Under the pieces are notes generated by a model that was not told the origin of the DNA, did no database searches, and was given only the letters and a program-made list of their open reading frames with translations. Both the position numbers and the translations under genes were made by a program. Source: JAWLDB01 sp041686915 (GTDB taxonomy: Bacteria > Bacillota > UBA994 > UBA5500). From it: a DNA stretch of 13,687 nucleotides. Shown here piece by piece: positions 1-7,204 of the stretch; the first letter of the stretch is position 1, and the number at the start of each line of letters is the position of its first letter. Where the stretch lies: contig JAWLDB010000056.1 of assembly GCA_041686915.1 (NCBI GenBank), positions 1-13,687 on the forward strand, in the 5' to 3' direction.

Positions 1-945
1 CTGTAGCAAGAAGCGGTCGATCTGATTAAAGAAGCTGCGCATGGTAACCTCGATTTGCTCATGCAGCAGTGGGGAATTCACGAGATGTTCTTTCAATTCG
101 CCCTTGGTGAGCAAGGAGCGAAAACGCCCGCCAATTGTGCGCAGCCTGTAAGCGTCTATGGTTGTGGAAAGGGCCCCGCACGCTACATCTTCAAGATGGT
201 GTGCCTCGTCAAAGACGACATAATCATAAGGGGGAAGAATGCCCTCACCTCCGTCCGACGCACCGCGAACGCTAAGGTCTGCGAAGAACATGGCATGGTT
301 GCTGACGATCAAATCCGCTTCCTTCAGTTGCTCCCGTGCTTCTCTCCAGAAGCACTCCTTGAACATGGGACAACGGACTTCCAGACAGGTATCGTTTGAA
401 GCATTGAGGGCGTCCCACAAAGTGGGTGAGACATTGATTGCCAGTTCAGACCTGTCACCCAGCAAGAACCTACCTCTGTCATCCACCAACAACGGTCGTA
501 GTTCAGTGAAGTCCCTGGCATCATCCAAGGATGTGAAGCCAGCAGTATCGTTGATCAACAACTCTCGCAATCGCCGTTTGCATACATAGTTGCTGCGTCC
601 TTTGGCCAGCGCCGCTTTGAAGGGAAACTGGTTACCCAATAAGCTCTGCAGCAGGGGGATGTCTTTGTGCAGGAGTTGTTCCTGTAGGTTAATGGTATGG
701 GTAGATATAACCACCTTGGATCCGCTATCCGAGGCAGCCAATAAAGACAAGAAGGCCAGCAGGTAGGCCAGCGATTTACCCGTCCCGGTGCCGGCCTCAA
801 CCAGCACATGGTCACCTTTATATAAGCCGTTCAGAATCAGGCTAACCATCTGATCCTGTTCCAGGCGTTGTTCAAAATTGGGGAAGTATGAGGACAGGAT
901 TTGCCTGAAAGTGTTGAGATACTCTTTAATAGCTGCTACGTCCAA
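1..945 (-). CDS. DinG/XPD-type ATP-dependent DNA helicase, 5' part (runs off left edge)
   Basis: This is a superfamily 2 helicase of the DinG/XPD iron-sulfur class, which unwinds DNA 5' to 3' in repair. The open frame reads without a stop to base 1, giving 315 residues. Visible in order are a Q-motif-like stretch (RLEQDQM, about 27-33), Walker A (AGTGTGKS, 51-58), a lone Cys in NYVCKRR, then Cys-x4-Cys-x5-Cys (CLEVRCPMFKEC), and the DEAH box (VVFDEAHHLEDVA). The Cys spacing matches the 4Fe-4S ligands of E. coli DinG. Only about 50 residues precede Walker A, so the N-terminal exonuclease domain of some Firmicute DinG proteins is absent. I chose the TTG at 943-945 because AAGGCGGAG lies 6 bases upstream. 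An in-frame ATG at 979-981 has no ribosome binding site and sits where transcription should begin. Whether it is DinG or a YoaA-like paralogue cannot be settled from this half. Confidence 0.9.
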   Translation of the reverse strand, partial: MDVAAIKEYLNTFRQILSSYFPNFEQRLEQDQMVSLILNGLYKGDHVLVEAGTGTGKSLAYLLAFLSLLAASDSGSKVVISTHTINLQEQLLHKDIPLLQSLLGNQFPFKAALAKGRSNYVCKRRLRELLINDTAGFTSLDDARDFTELRPLLVDDRGRFLLGDRSELAINVSPTLWDALNASNDTCLEVRCPMFKECFWREAREQLKEADLIVSNHAMFFADLSVRGASDGGEGILPPYDYVVFDEAHHLEDVACGALSTTIDAYRLRTIGGRFRSLLTKGELKEHLVNSPLLHEQIEVTMRSFFNQIDRFLLQ

Positions 946-951
946 ACTACT

Positions 952-960
952 CTCCGCCTT
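952..960 (-). promoter_or_regulatory. Ribosome binding site of the helicase gene
   Basis: AAGGCGGAG on the minus strand lies 6 bases before the TTG at 943-945. It favours that start over the in-frame ATG at 979-981, which has no purine-rich site upstream. Confidence 0.55.
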
Positions 961-985
961 TCCCTGTACGCGGTTTTGCATACCT

Positions 986-994
986 ATTATATCA
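986..994 (-). promoter_or_regulatory. Extended -10 promoter of the helicase gene
   Basis: The minus strand reads TGATATAAT, a perfect TGnTATAAT extended -10 element. No good -35 hexamer lies 16-18 bases upstream, as is usual for extended -10 promoters. The predicted transcript start is near base 979, just downstream of the coiled-coil gene's terminator, so the helicase is probably transcribed independently. Confidence 0.6.
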
Positions 995-1040
995 AAAATG
1001 CCGAACAAGTGTTTTCTGGATTCGTCACCGTCAGGGAAGC

Positions 1041-1074
1041 AAAAACCCCTGATGGTCAGTCAACCATCAGGGGT
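1041..1074 (-). terminator. Rho-independent terminator after the giant coiled-coil gene
   Basis: On the minus strand a 12-bp perfect stem (ACCCCTGATGGT / ACCATCAGGGGT) encloses the loop TGACTG and runs into a tract of five T. It begins seven bases after the TAG stop of the upstream gene. Confidence 0.93.
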
Positions 1075-1080
1075 GATGTC

Positions 1081-4000
1081 CTAGCGACGGCTGCGTTTGC
1101 TCCGTCGGCTAGGCTCGGGTTGCGCAGCTCTCGCCAGTCTCTGTTGGCGCTCTTGTTCCAGCTGTTTTTTGATCTCCGTCTTAAGGTTTTCTCTAATTTC
1201 AGCTACTAGCTTTGCATCACGCTCCTGCACTATTTTGGACAGCTCTTGTTTATGATTGGACGTGAGCTCGCCCACGATTTGGTCCAATCTGGTGCGGTAT
1301 TCCCTGTACGCTGCTTCCTGCAGAGCTTTCAACTCAGCTTCTTGTTTATGACGGATTCCATCTCGCAGTTCCGAGATTAATTCCTCATATTGGTTACGCA
1401 GCTTTTGGCACTCTTGGGCTAACGACTGTTCAAAGCGGCTAAGAGAGCGACCGTGTTGTTCTGCTAACTCACCCTCGTGTAGTTTGCTGTAGTGTCCAGC
1501 TTGGTCTTGCCAGATTTGACGGAATTCCTCGCGCAAGCTCTCGGCTGACAGTTCCATCTGCTGCTTGAAGTCTGCGTGCAGGATCTGCTCGTTTTGTGCT
1601 AGTTCCTGCACATAGCGCTCGAGCATCTCCGCCCGCATTTCTTCCAGTGAGTTATTGATGTTGGCAGCAAGCTCTTTGATAGCCTGCTCAAGTTGCTCCT
1701 GTAGCACCGCATCCACCTCCTTCTCCAGTCTATGTAGATCATCGCTCACTTGCTGGTGGAGGAGTTCAGACACTTCTGCAAATCCTTGCTTTTGCTGTTT
1801 GGCCAACAACCCGGTCAACTCTTGTACCGAGGCTACGTGCTGCTCTCTTGTCCAGTCGTCGACTTGCTTGATCGACTGCGCCTGTTGTTCTGTCAGCAGT
1901 TGGCTGAGCTCATTCAGGCGAGCATTCTGATCATCTCTCATGGTTGCTGTCAGCTTAGCGGCATGATCATCGAGTTGCTTGAGAATCTCTGTCTCGAAAG
2001 CGGTACGCATTTGATCCTGTAAAACCTGCAGTTCCCCAAGCGATTGCTCCCTCTCGGCTGCATAGCTTTCATCCCATCGCTTAACAAGGAGTTGCCACTT
2101 GTCCTGCAAATCCTTTGCCAAGGTTGCTTGCGAGCTATGCAGTTGCTGCTGCTGTTTATCAGTCAGCTTAGATTCAACGGAGTCTACCTCACTCAGCAAA
2201 TGCTGCTGCAACTCCTGCCATACTCCTGACTGCCATCCATCCAGTTTGTGCCGAAGTTGTTCTCTGTCTTCCTTAAGAGACATTGTCCAGTCAGAAACTA
2301 CCTGTTCATACTTCAAACGCAACTCATCCAACCATCTCTGCTGAAAATCGTGTTGGGCAGTCTGTTGCATCTCTTTCCACTGGGTAGCCAGAGTAGCGAT
2401 TTCTTCCTTGCCTTGTTTGTGCAGGTCAATAACTTCCCTATTCCTCAGCTCCTGCCACTCTCGTTCTCGTCTTACCAACTCATCCTTATGGATCTGCCCT
2501 AGTTCATGAAGAACTTGTTCCACCCGTGTGACCTGATTGCCCAGCCAACGATTGACCTCTGCTTCTATGTTGTGTTGCAGTTCAGCAAGTAGCTTTTGCT
2601 TGGTCTGCTCAAACTCTGACTGAGCATCCATCAACGCTACTCTCCAGGACTTGGTTTCGGTGTTTAGTGAATGGGCGGCGACTACCTGCCATTCGCTGAT
2701 AGCTGCTGCCAGGATCTCACTCTGCTCTTCTTTCCACTGTCGGACTATGCTAGCCAAAGTCTGCTGTTGTTGCTCGCCCAACTGTTCGATACCGGCGACC
2801 TGCTTGTCGGCCCACGCAGCAAACAATCCGGACCATGCCTGTTCTGCTTCCAGCTGGATCTGCTGTAGGCTACTCGACATCTCTCGCTCCAAGCGCTCGA
2901 CCATATCTGCCCTTTGCTTGGCTTGCTCGTCTGTTGTCTGTATGGCCAGCTTCTGAAACTCTTCAGCTTGCTCTCTGCGCCACTTAACCATGCTTTCATC
3001 GTTGGCGCGGCTATGCTCAGCCAAGTGCTGCTCGATCTTCCTTTGTACCACATCTAGCGCGGCGGTACTGTTTAGCTGCCATACACGTTCTCGTTTTTCC
3101 TCATTAGTTGAAAAGACTGTTTGCATCTTGGCCAGCTCTGCGTCAACCTGCTGCGCAGTTTGGGTTAAGTAATGCTTGAGTTGTTCCTCTGTAGCTCCGG
3201 TCATTGCCTGCAACTCATTACTCAGCTCTTCACCGCGTGCCTGCAGGGCCTTGCGTATAACCTCAAGCATAGCAGCCTGCTCTGCATCAAGTTGTTGCTG
3301 ACGTTCCTGCTCCAAGGCCGAGCAATGCGCACGCCATTCTTCCTCTTCTGCTGTCCGCTTTTGCTGCCATTCTTGTCCCATTTGCTGCAGATAGGCCTGG
3401 ATTTGCTTCCCCCAAGTCTGGCTGAGTTCTGCGAGTAGTTGTTGACTACTATCATATGTCTCCGTCTTCCATGCACCCATAGCATGTTGCCACTGGGTGA
3501 GCAGTTGCTCCATCTTCTCTTCAGAGACGTTAATTGCCTGAGCAAATCCGTGGTTAACGTAGTCGCCTATCTCAGCCTGCTTGCTATGAATGTCATTAAG
3601 CATATCCTGCTGCCTATGTAGGATTTCCTCACTTAGGCTGGTGAAGTGCTGCTGCAGCTGTCCGGTCAAGGACTCAACTGCCTCAGATGTTCGGACACGC
3701 AAGTACTCGTCTATCTGCTTGTGCAGGGCTGTAATCGCGGCGTCTGAGCTGGTTGACCACTTTTCTGCACGTTCTGCCTGAGACAGCGCAAACTGACTAG
3801 AGATCTGCTCAATCAACTGTTCCAACTCCTGCAGCCTGCCAGTTTGTTGCTCCAACAATGTTTGCCATTGGTGCATGGTTTCGTCCCGTGCAGCCTGCCA
3901 TTCACCCTGTAAACAGTTAATGGCGTTAGTGCTGTCTTCTCTCCAGACCTCGCCGCGCTTGGCTTCATCCTCTGCAAATTCCGCTCTAAGGCTCCTTAGT

Positions 4001-5406
4001 AGTAGCTGGACACTGCCTTTTACATCGGAGAGGGAAGCTTTCACGGTGGTTTCACGGGCTTCATTCAGCTCACTAGTGAAGCTTTCAAATGCAGCCAGCC
4101 ATTTATCTCGCTGTTCTGATTGCTCATGTGCAAGGCATTGCTTCCATTCTTTGCTCAGGGATCCCAGTACGTCCATCTGGTGCTTGCCCCATTCTTCAGT
4201 AGCTAGACGCAGAGCTTGCTGTTGAGCTTTGAACCACTCCTCGTACTCAGCTGAAGAGGTCTTTCTGATGTGTTCCTGCGCATCCTGCAGTGCTTGTCCG
4301 AAATGCTCAACCAGCTCACGATGCCTGTTTTCCAGCTGGTGTTCGTGTGCTTCGGATAGCTGCTTCAACGCAACCTCATTTTGCCTGTTGATCTCCTCGT
4401 GCCAGGCACCACGCGTTTGTTCCCAACTTCCTGATTGCTGTTTAAGGAATTCGGTCAGCTGCTCTTTCTGGCTATCCACTAATTCCGCCCGTAGCTGTTT
4501 GGTTAGGAGCTCCATTTTGTGTCTCTGCTCATCCAACATGTCTTGCTCCAGTTTCCGTAGATGCACACGCTCGCGCTGGATGACTTCCTGCTCACGCCAC
4601 TCAATCTCCAACAGGCGGAGTTCCAGTTTGTGCTGTTCGTGAAGCTCTTTTTCCTTCTTCTCCAGTTCTGTGCCAAGCTGCTTGAACCAGTTCCTCTCCC
4701 TTTCCAGGGCCTCCTGCTCCAGCCTCGCCATCTGCTTGGAGAGGAGTTGCTCCAGCTGCTGGCGTTCATCGTCCATCCAGCTGCGTAGCTTTGAGTGCTC
4801 AGCGCTTTGAAGCTTTTCCTGCCACTCTCTCTCCAGACGTTCTTGACGTTCGAGTATCGCCTGCTGCAGTTGCTCATATTGCTCCTGCATGCGCGCTTGC
4901 TCCGTTGCCCGCCAAACTTTAACCCGCTGCTCCTGTTCCCTCTGTAGATGTTGGCGCCATTCTTCTTCTTTGTTGTGCATCAGCTCGACCAAGCGTTGGC
5001 GCCAATCCTTTTCCGGCAAGTGCGATTGAGGTTTCTCGTCATCATCCGACATTGTGTCGGTATTATATAGATTTTCTAGCAGCCATGGTCGGTCGTCTAG
5101 ATAGTCTGCCAGCTTCTGCTCCTGAGCCTCAACAGCATCCTCTGCCAGGTGAACTGCCTCTCTTACTCCTGGTTCAGATTCTCGGCTAGCGTTTTGGAGC
5201 AGTTCCTTCAGCCTGTTTAGCTCTTTCTGCCGTTTAGCCAGTTCTTCCTCTATCTGATGGAAATAGGCTTCCTGCAGGTCAGCAGCGACGCCCGGTCTGG
5301 TCTCAACCTTGGCCAAATCGTAGGCCATTTCAGCCAGTTGACTGGCAGTGAGGTCAGAGCGAGTGGTCCCTCCATCAGGGCGCCGCCTTCTTCCTTTGGT
5401 TGGCAT
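1081..5406 (-). CDS. Giant tryptophan-periodic coiled-coil protein, 1441 residues, function unknown
   Basis: I do not recognise a family or catalytic domain. After a basic N-terminus (KGRRRR, residues 4-9) and a short helical section with a few prolines, residues 132-1429 contain no proline and are rich in Glu, Gln, Leu, Ala, Arg and Lys, as in one continuous coiled coil of roughly 190 nm if fully helical. The C-terminus is basic again (RRSKRSRR, 1434-1441). There are 41 Trp, often 15 residues apart (135/150/165, 391/406/421/436, 891/906/921, 1010/1025/1040), and only four Cys (424, 498, 695, 1333). No signal peptide or membrane segment is visible, so it is probably cytoplasmic. GAGGTG sits 5 bases before the ATG. 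The gene appears monocistronic, with terminators on both sides. A structural, scaffold or DNA-organising role is possible but unproven. Similarity to myosin or SMC proteins would be compositional; no ATPase head is present. Confidence 0.9.
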   Translation of the reverse strand: MPTKGRRRRPDGGTTRSDLTASQLAEMAYDLAKVETRPGVAADLQEAYFHQIEEELAKRQKELNRLKELLQNASRESEPGVREAVHLAEDAVEAQEQKLADYLDDRPWLLENLYNTDTMSDDDEKPQSHLPEKDWRQRLVELMHNKEEEWRQHLQREQEQRVKVWRATEQARMQEQYEQLQQAILERQERLEREWQEKLQSAEHSKLRSWMDDERQQLEQLLSKQMARLEQEALERERNWFKQLGTELEKKEKELHEQHKLELRLLEIEWREQEVIQRERVHLRKLEQDMLDEQRHKMELLTKQLRAELVDSQKEQLTEFLKQQSGSWEQTRGAWHEEINRQNEVALKQLSEAHEHQLENRHRELVEHFGQALQDAQEHIRKTSSAEYEEWFKAQQQALRLATEEWGKHQMDVLGSLSKEWKQCLAHEQSEQRDKWLAAFESFTSELNEARETTVKASLSDVKGSVQLLLRSLRAEFAEDEAKRGEVWREDSTNAINCLQGEWQAARDETMHQWQTLLEQQTGRLQELEQLIEQISSQFALSQAERAEKWSTSSDAAITALHKQIDEYLRVRTSEAVESLTGQLQQHFTSLSEEILHRQQDMLNDIHSKQAEIGDYVNHGFAQAINVSEEKMEQLLTQWQHAMGAWKTETYDSSQQLLAELSQTWGKQIQAYLQQMGQEWQQKRTAEEEEWRAHCSALEQERQQQLDAEQAAMLEVIRKALQARGEELSNELQAMTGATEEQLKHYLTQTAQQVDAELAKMQTVFSTNEEKRERVWQLNSTAALDVVQRKIEQHLAEHSRANDESMVKWRREQAEEFQKLAIQTTDEQAKQRADMVERLEREMSSSLQQIQLEAEQAWSGLFAAWADKQVAGIEQLGEQQQQTLASIVRQWKEEQSEILAAAISEWQVVAAHSLNTETKSWRVALMDAQSEFEQTKQKLLAELQHNIEAEVNRWLGNQVTRVEQVLHELGQIHKDELVRREREWQELRNREVIDLHKQGKEEIATLATQWKEMQQTAQHDFQQRWLDELRLKYEQVVSDWTMSLKEDREQLRHKLDGWQSGVWQELQQHLLSEVDSVESKLTDKQQQQLHSSQATLAKDLQDKWQLLVKRWDESYAAEREQSLGELQVLQDQMRTAFETEILKQLDDHAAKLTATMRDDQNARLNELSQLLTEQQAQSIKQVDDWTREQHVASVQELTGLLAKQQKQGFAEVSELLHQQVSDDLHRLEKEVDAVLQEQLEQAIKELAANINNSLEEMRAEMLERYVQELAQNEQILHADFKQQMELSAESLREEFRQIWQDQAGHYSKLHEGELAEQHGRSLSRFEQSLAQECQKLRNQYEELISELRDGIRHKQEAELKALQEAAYREYRTRLDQIVGELTSNHKQELSKIVQERDAKLVAEIRENLKTEIKKQLEQERQQRLARAAQPEPSRRSKRSRR

Positions 5407-5410
5407 CTTA

Positions 5411-5417
5411 TCACCTC
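5411..5417 (-). promoter_or_regulatory. Ribosome binding site of the coiled-coil gene
   Basis: The minus strand reads GAGGTGATAAG directly before the ATG at 5404-5406, giving a purine-rich site at suitable spacing. It fixes this ATG as the start. Confidence 0.7.
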
Positions 5418-5420
5418 ACC

Positions 5421-5438
5421 GATGCCGGTGCCGGCATC
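5421..5438. repeat. 18-bp perfect inverted repeat in the leader of the coiled-coil gene
   Basis: GATGCCGGTGCCGGCATC has 8-bp arms around a 2-bp centre (7-bp stem with a 4-base loop as RNA). It ends about three bases upstream of the ribosome binding site. It could be a repressor operator or an mRNA hairpin affecting translation. On the plus strand it is followed by a short T-run, but no plus-strand gene ends here, so I do not call it a terminator. Confidence 0.6.
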
Positions 5439-5528
5439 ATTTTTACAGCGGCAGCTGTTCTTAGCAGTGCCTGCTATATGCAGTATATGAGCGGTGTGAC
5501 ACGGAGGGACCATAATACTGCCGAAATG

Positions 5529-5558
5529 AAAAGGGGAGATGGCTCTTACCATCTCCCC
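5529..5558 (-). terminator. Rho-independent terminator of the permease-amidohydrolase operon
   Basis: On the minus strand a 10-bp perfect stem (GGGGAGATGG / CCATCTCCCC) encloses the loop TAAGAG and is followed by TTTT. It lies 13 bases after the TAA stop of the amidohydrolase. Confidence 0.92.
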
Positions 5559-5571
5559 AAGAAGTTGAGTC

Positions 5572-7187
5572 TTATTCACCTTGATAGACAAGCCGCCCGC
5601 CTACATAAGTAGCTAAAATCTTGGTCTCGAGTATTTGCTCGGGTTCGATTTGCAGGAGGTTTCGGTCAACGACTACGAAATCTGCCAGCATACCTGGAGC
5701 CAGCGCTCCCTTTTCCTTTTCAGCGAACTCCGCATAGGCTGAGCCGGTAGTGAATAGCTGTAAAGACTGTAGGCTGCTCAGCTTTTGCTCCGGTAGCCAC
5801 CCCCCTGCAGGATAAGCCTTAAGGTCCTGCCTGGTGATGGCCATGTAGAGTCCGATTAAGGGATTGCAGCTTTCCACAGGTGCATCGGAACCACCGGCGA
5901 TTGGGATACCCAGTTCCAGCATCGTCTTCCATGCGTAGGTGCTGGCGGCTCGCTCCCGTCCTAGGCGCTGTTCCACGATATGCAGGTCAGTTCCGACAAA
6001 TGTCGGTTGAATGTCACAGACTACGCCAAGGTCTACACAACGCTGCAGGATCGATGCATTGGTAATCTGGGCATGGATAATGCGGGGCCTCGCGTCCGAC
6101 CTTGGGCGCTGTTTTTGTGCAAGCTCAAAGCCATTGAGCAGCAAGTCCATCGCCAAGTCCCCGATGGCGTGACCAGACATCTGGAAGCCTTNNNNNNNNN
6201 NTGGGCATAGCACAGCAGGTGATTGACTTCTTCCTGAGTGAGAATAGCTACTCCGCAGGTGCTTGGGTCATCACTATAAGGCTGGTGCATGGCCGCAGTG
6301 CGCCCGCCTAACGATCCATCAGTCATCAGCTTGATCGGCCCAAAAATTATCGTATTGTCTGGGAAAGTATAACGGTTGCGCAGTTCCATGAAGTTGTCTA
6401 TGCCGTCCTGGGTTGAGACCCTGAGCTGTAGGTTAACGCGAACTGGGAGTTCCCCGGCCTGTTGGAGTTCAGTATAAGCCTGCAGTTTAGCATCTGCATC
6501 TTCTGTCAGGTCATCACTCTGTACACTGGTCAAGCCATAAGATGCTGCCAGATTGGCTGCCCTGGATAACATGCGCCGGTAGTCTGCTACCGTTAGTTTT
6601 GGGATTAGGCGTGATACCAGCCTGGTTGCGTTTTCGCGCAGAACGCCGGTAGGACTGCCAGCCTCATCAACATCAATGTGACCACCTTTAGGCTGCTCAG
6701 GGTTGCATCCAATACCTGCCAGTTCCAGCGCTTTGCTGTTGGCGACTGCAATGTGTCCGCAGGTACGGTGTAGCAGGATGGGGACCTCCGTGGAAATGGC
6801 ATCAAGGTCTACGCGGTTGGGCATTTGCTGATCCTCGAACTTATCATGGTTCCATCCCCATCCGAGTAGCCAGTTAATGTGAGGATTTGCTGTCACAAAC
6901 TCTCTGCCGAGCTCAGTTAGGTCTTCACGCGAGCGGGCTGGGGCAAGATTGACACGTTCGAGGGCTGCTCCCAGGTTGGAGAGGTGCATGTGACTGTCAT
7001 TCAGCCCAGGTATTACGGTCTGGCCCGCCAGGTCTATAAGCTGTGTCGCCGGTTCTTGCAACGCGAGTACTTCTTCATTCGTTCCGACGGCTACAATCCT
7101 GCCAGCCGTCACAGCCATGGCCTGGGCGCTTTCGGTCTGTTCATGCAGTGTAATCAGGTCTCCATTGTAGAAAATCCGATCTATCAA
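5572..7187 (-). CDS. YtcJ-like amidohydrolase (Amidohydrolase_3), interrupted by an assembly gap
   Basis: This is a metal-dependent hydrolase of the amidohydrolase_3 (YtcJ-like) family, about 540 residues, probably cytoplasmic, substrate unknown. Landmarks from N to C are the N-terminal beta domain (NGDLITL), the metal-binding HxH in GLNDSHMHL, DGSLGGRTAAMH, SGHAIGD, IRHAQI-type His around IIHAQI, the late catalytic Asp in GGSDAPVE, and a C-terminal return to the beta domain ending GGRLVYQG. Ten N at 6192-6201 put the two halves in different frames. Family spacing A-H-x-x-G-F implies about five real bases there, so this looks intact rather than frameshifted. A GTG at 7194-7196 is in frame, but AAAGGAG (7198-7204) is one base from it and 10 from the TTG at 7185-7187, which I prefer. 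It follows the permease with no real gap, so the two are one operon under the lysine riboswitch. Characterised relatives include an N-substituted formamide deformylase; a lysine-derivative substrate is only inferred. Confidence 0.88.
6192..6201. other. Assembly gap (10 N)
   Basis: Ten consecutive N lie inside the amidohydrolase gene. The length breaks the reading frame (10 is not 2 modulo 3, as the flanking frames need), so it is a placeholder and not the true missing length. Confidence 0.97.
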
Positions 7188-7197
7188 CTTCAGCACA

Positions 7198-7204
7198 CTC
7201 CTTT
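7198..7204 (-). promoter_or_regulatory. Ribosome binding site of the amidohydrolase
   Basis: AAAGGAG on the minus strand overlaps the permease TAA stop (7203-7205). Its spacing suits the TTG at 7185-7187 (10 bases) and is too short for the GTG at 7194-7196. The overlap implies translational coupling to the permease. Confidence 0.6.

Noticed and set aside
55..815. Overlapping open frames on both strands in the first 815 bases
   Set aside because: The minus-strand helicase frame is open throughout with all its motifs; the others are its shadows. The helicase frame is easily missed because its stop lies outside the window.
1655..4788. Many plus-strand open frames of 60-137 codons rich in Cys, Ser and Leu opposite the coiled-coil gene
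   Set aside because: They are mirror images of the Glu/Gln/Lys/Leu-rich codons on the minus strand, lack ribosome sites and show no family features.
1081..5406. SMC, MukB or myosin-like assignment for the giant coiled coil
   Set aside because: There is no Walker A or B, ABC signature, hinge or globular head anywhere in the sequence; any similarity would be compositional.
6033..6191. Continuation of the amidohydrolase N-terminal frame past the N run
   Set aside because: The residues after the gap in this frame do not resemble the family, whereas the neighbouring frame does; the frame change is caused by the gap length.
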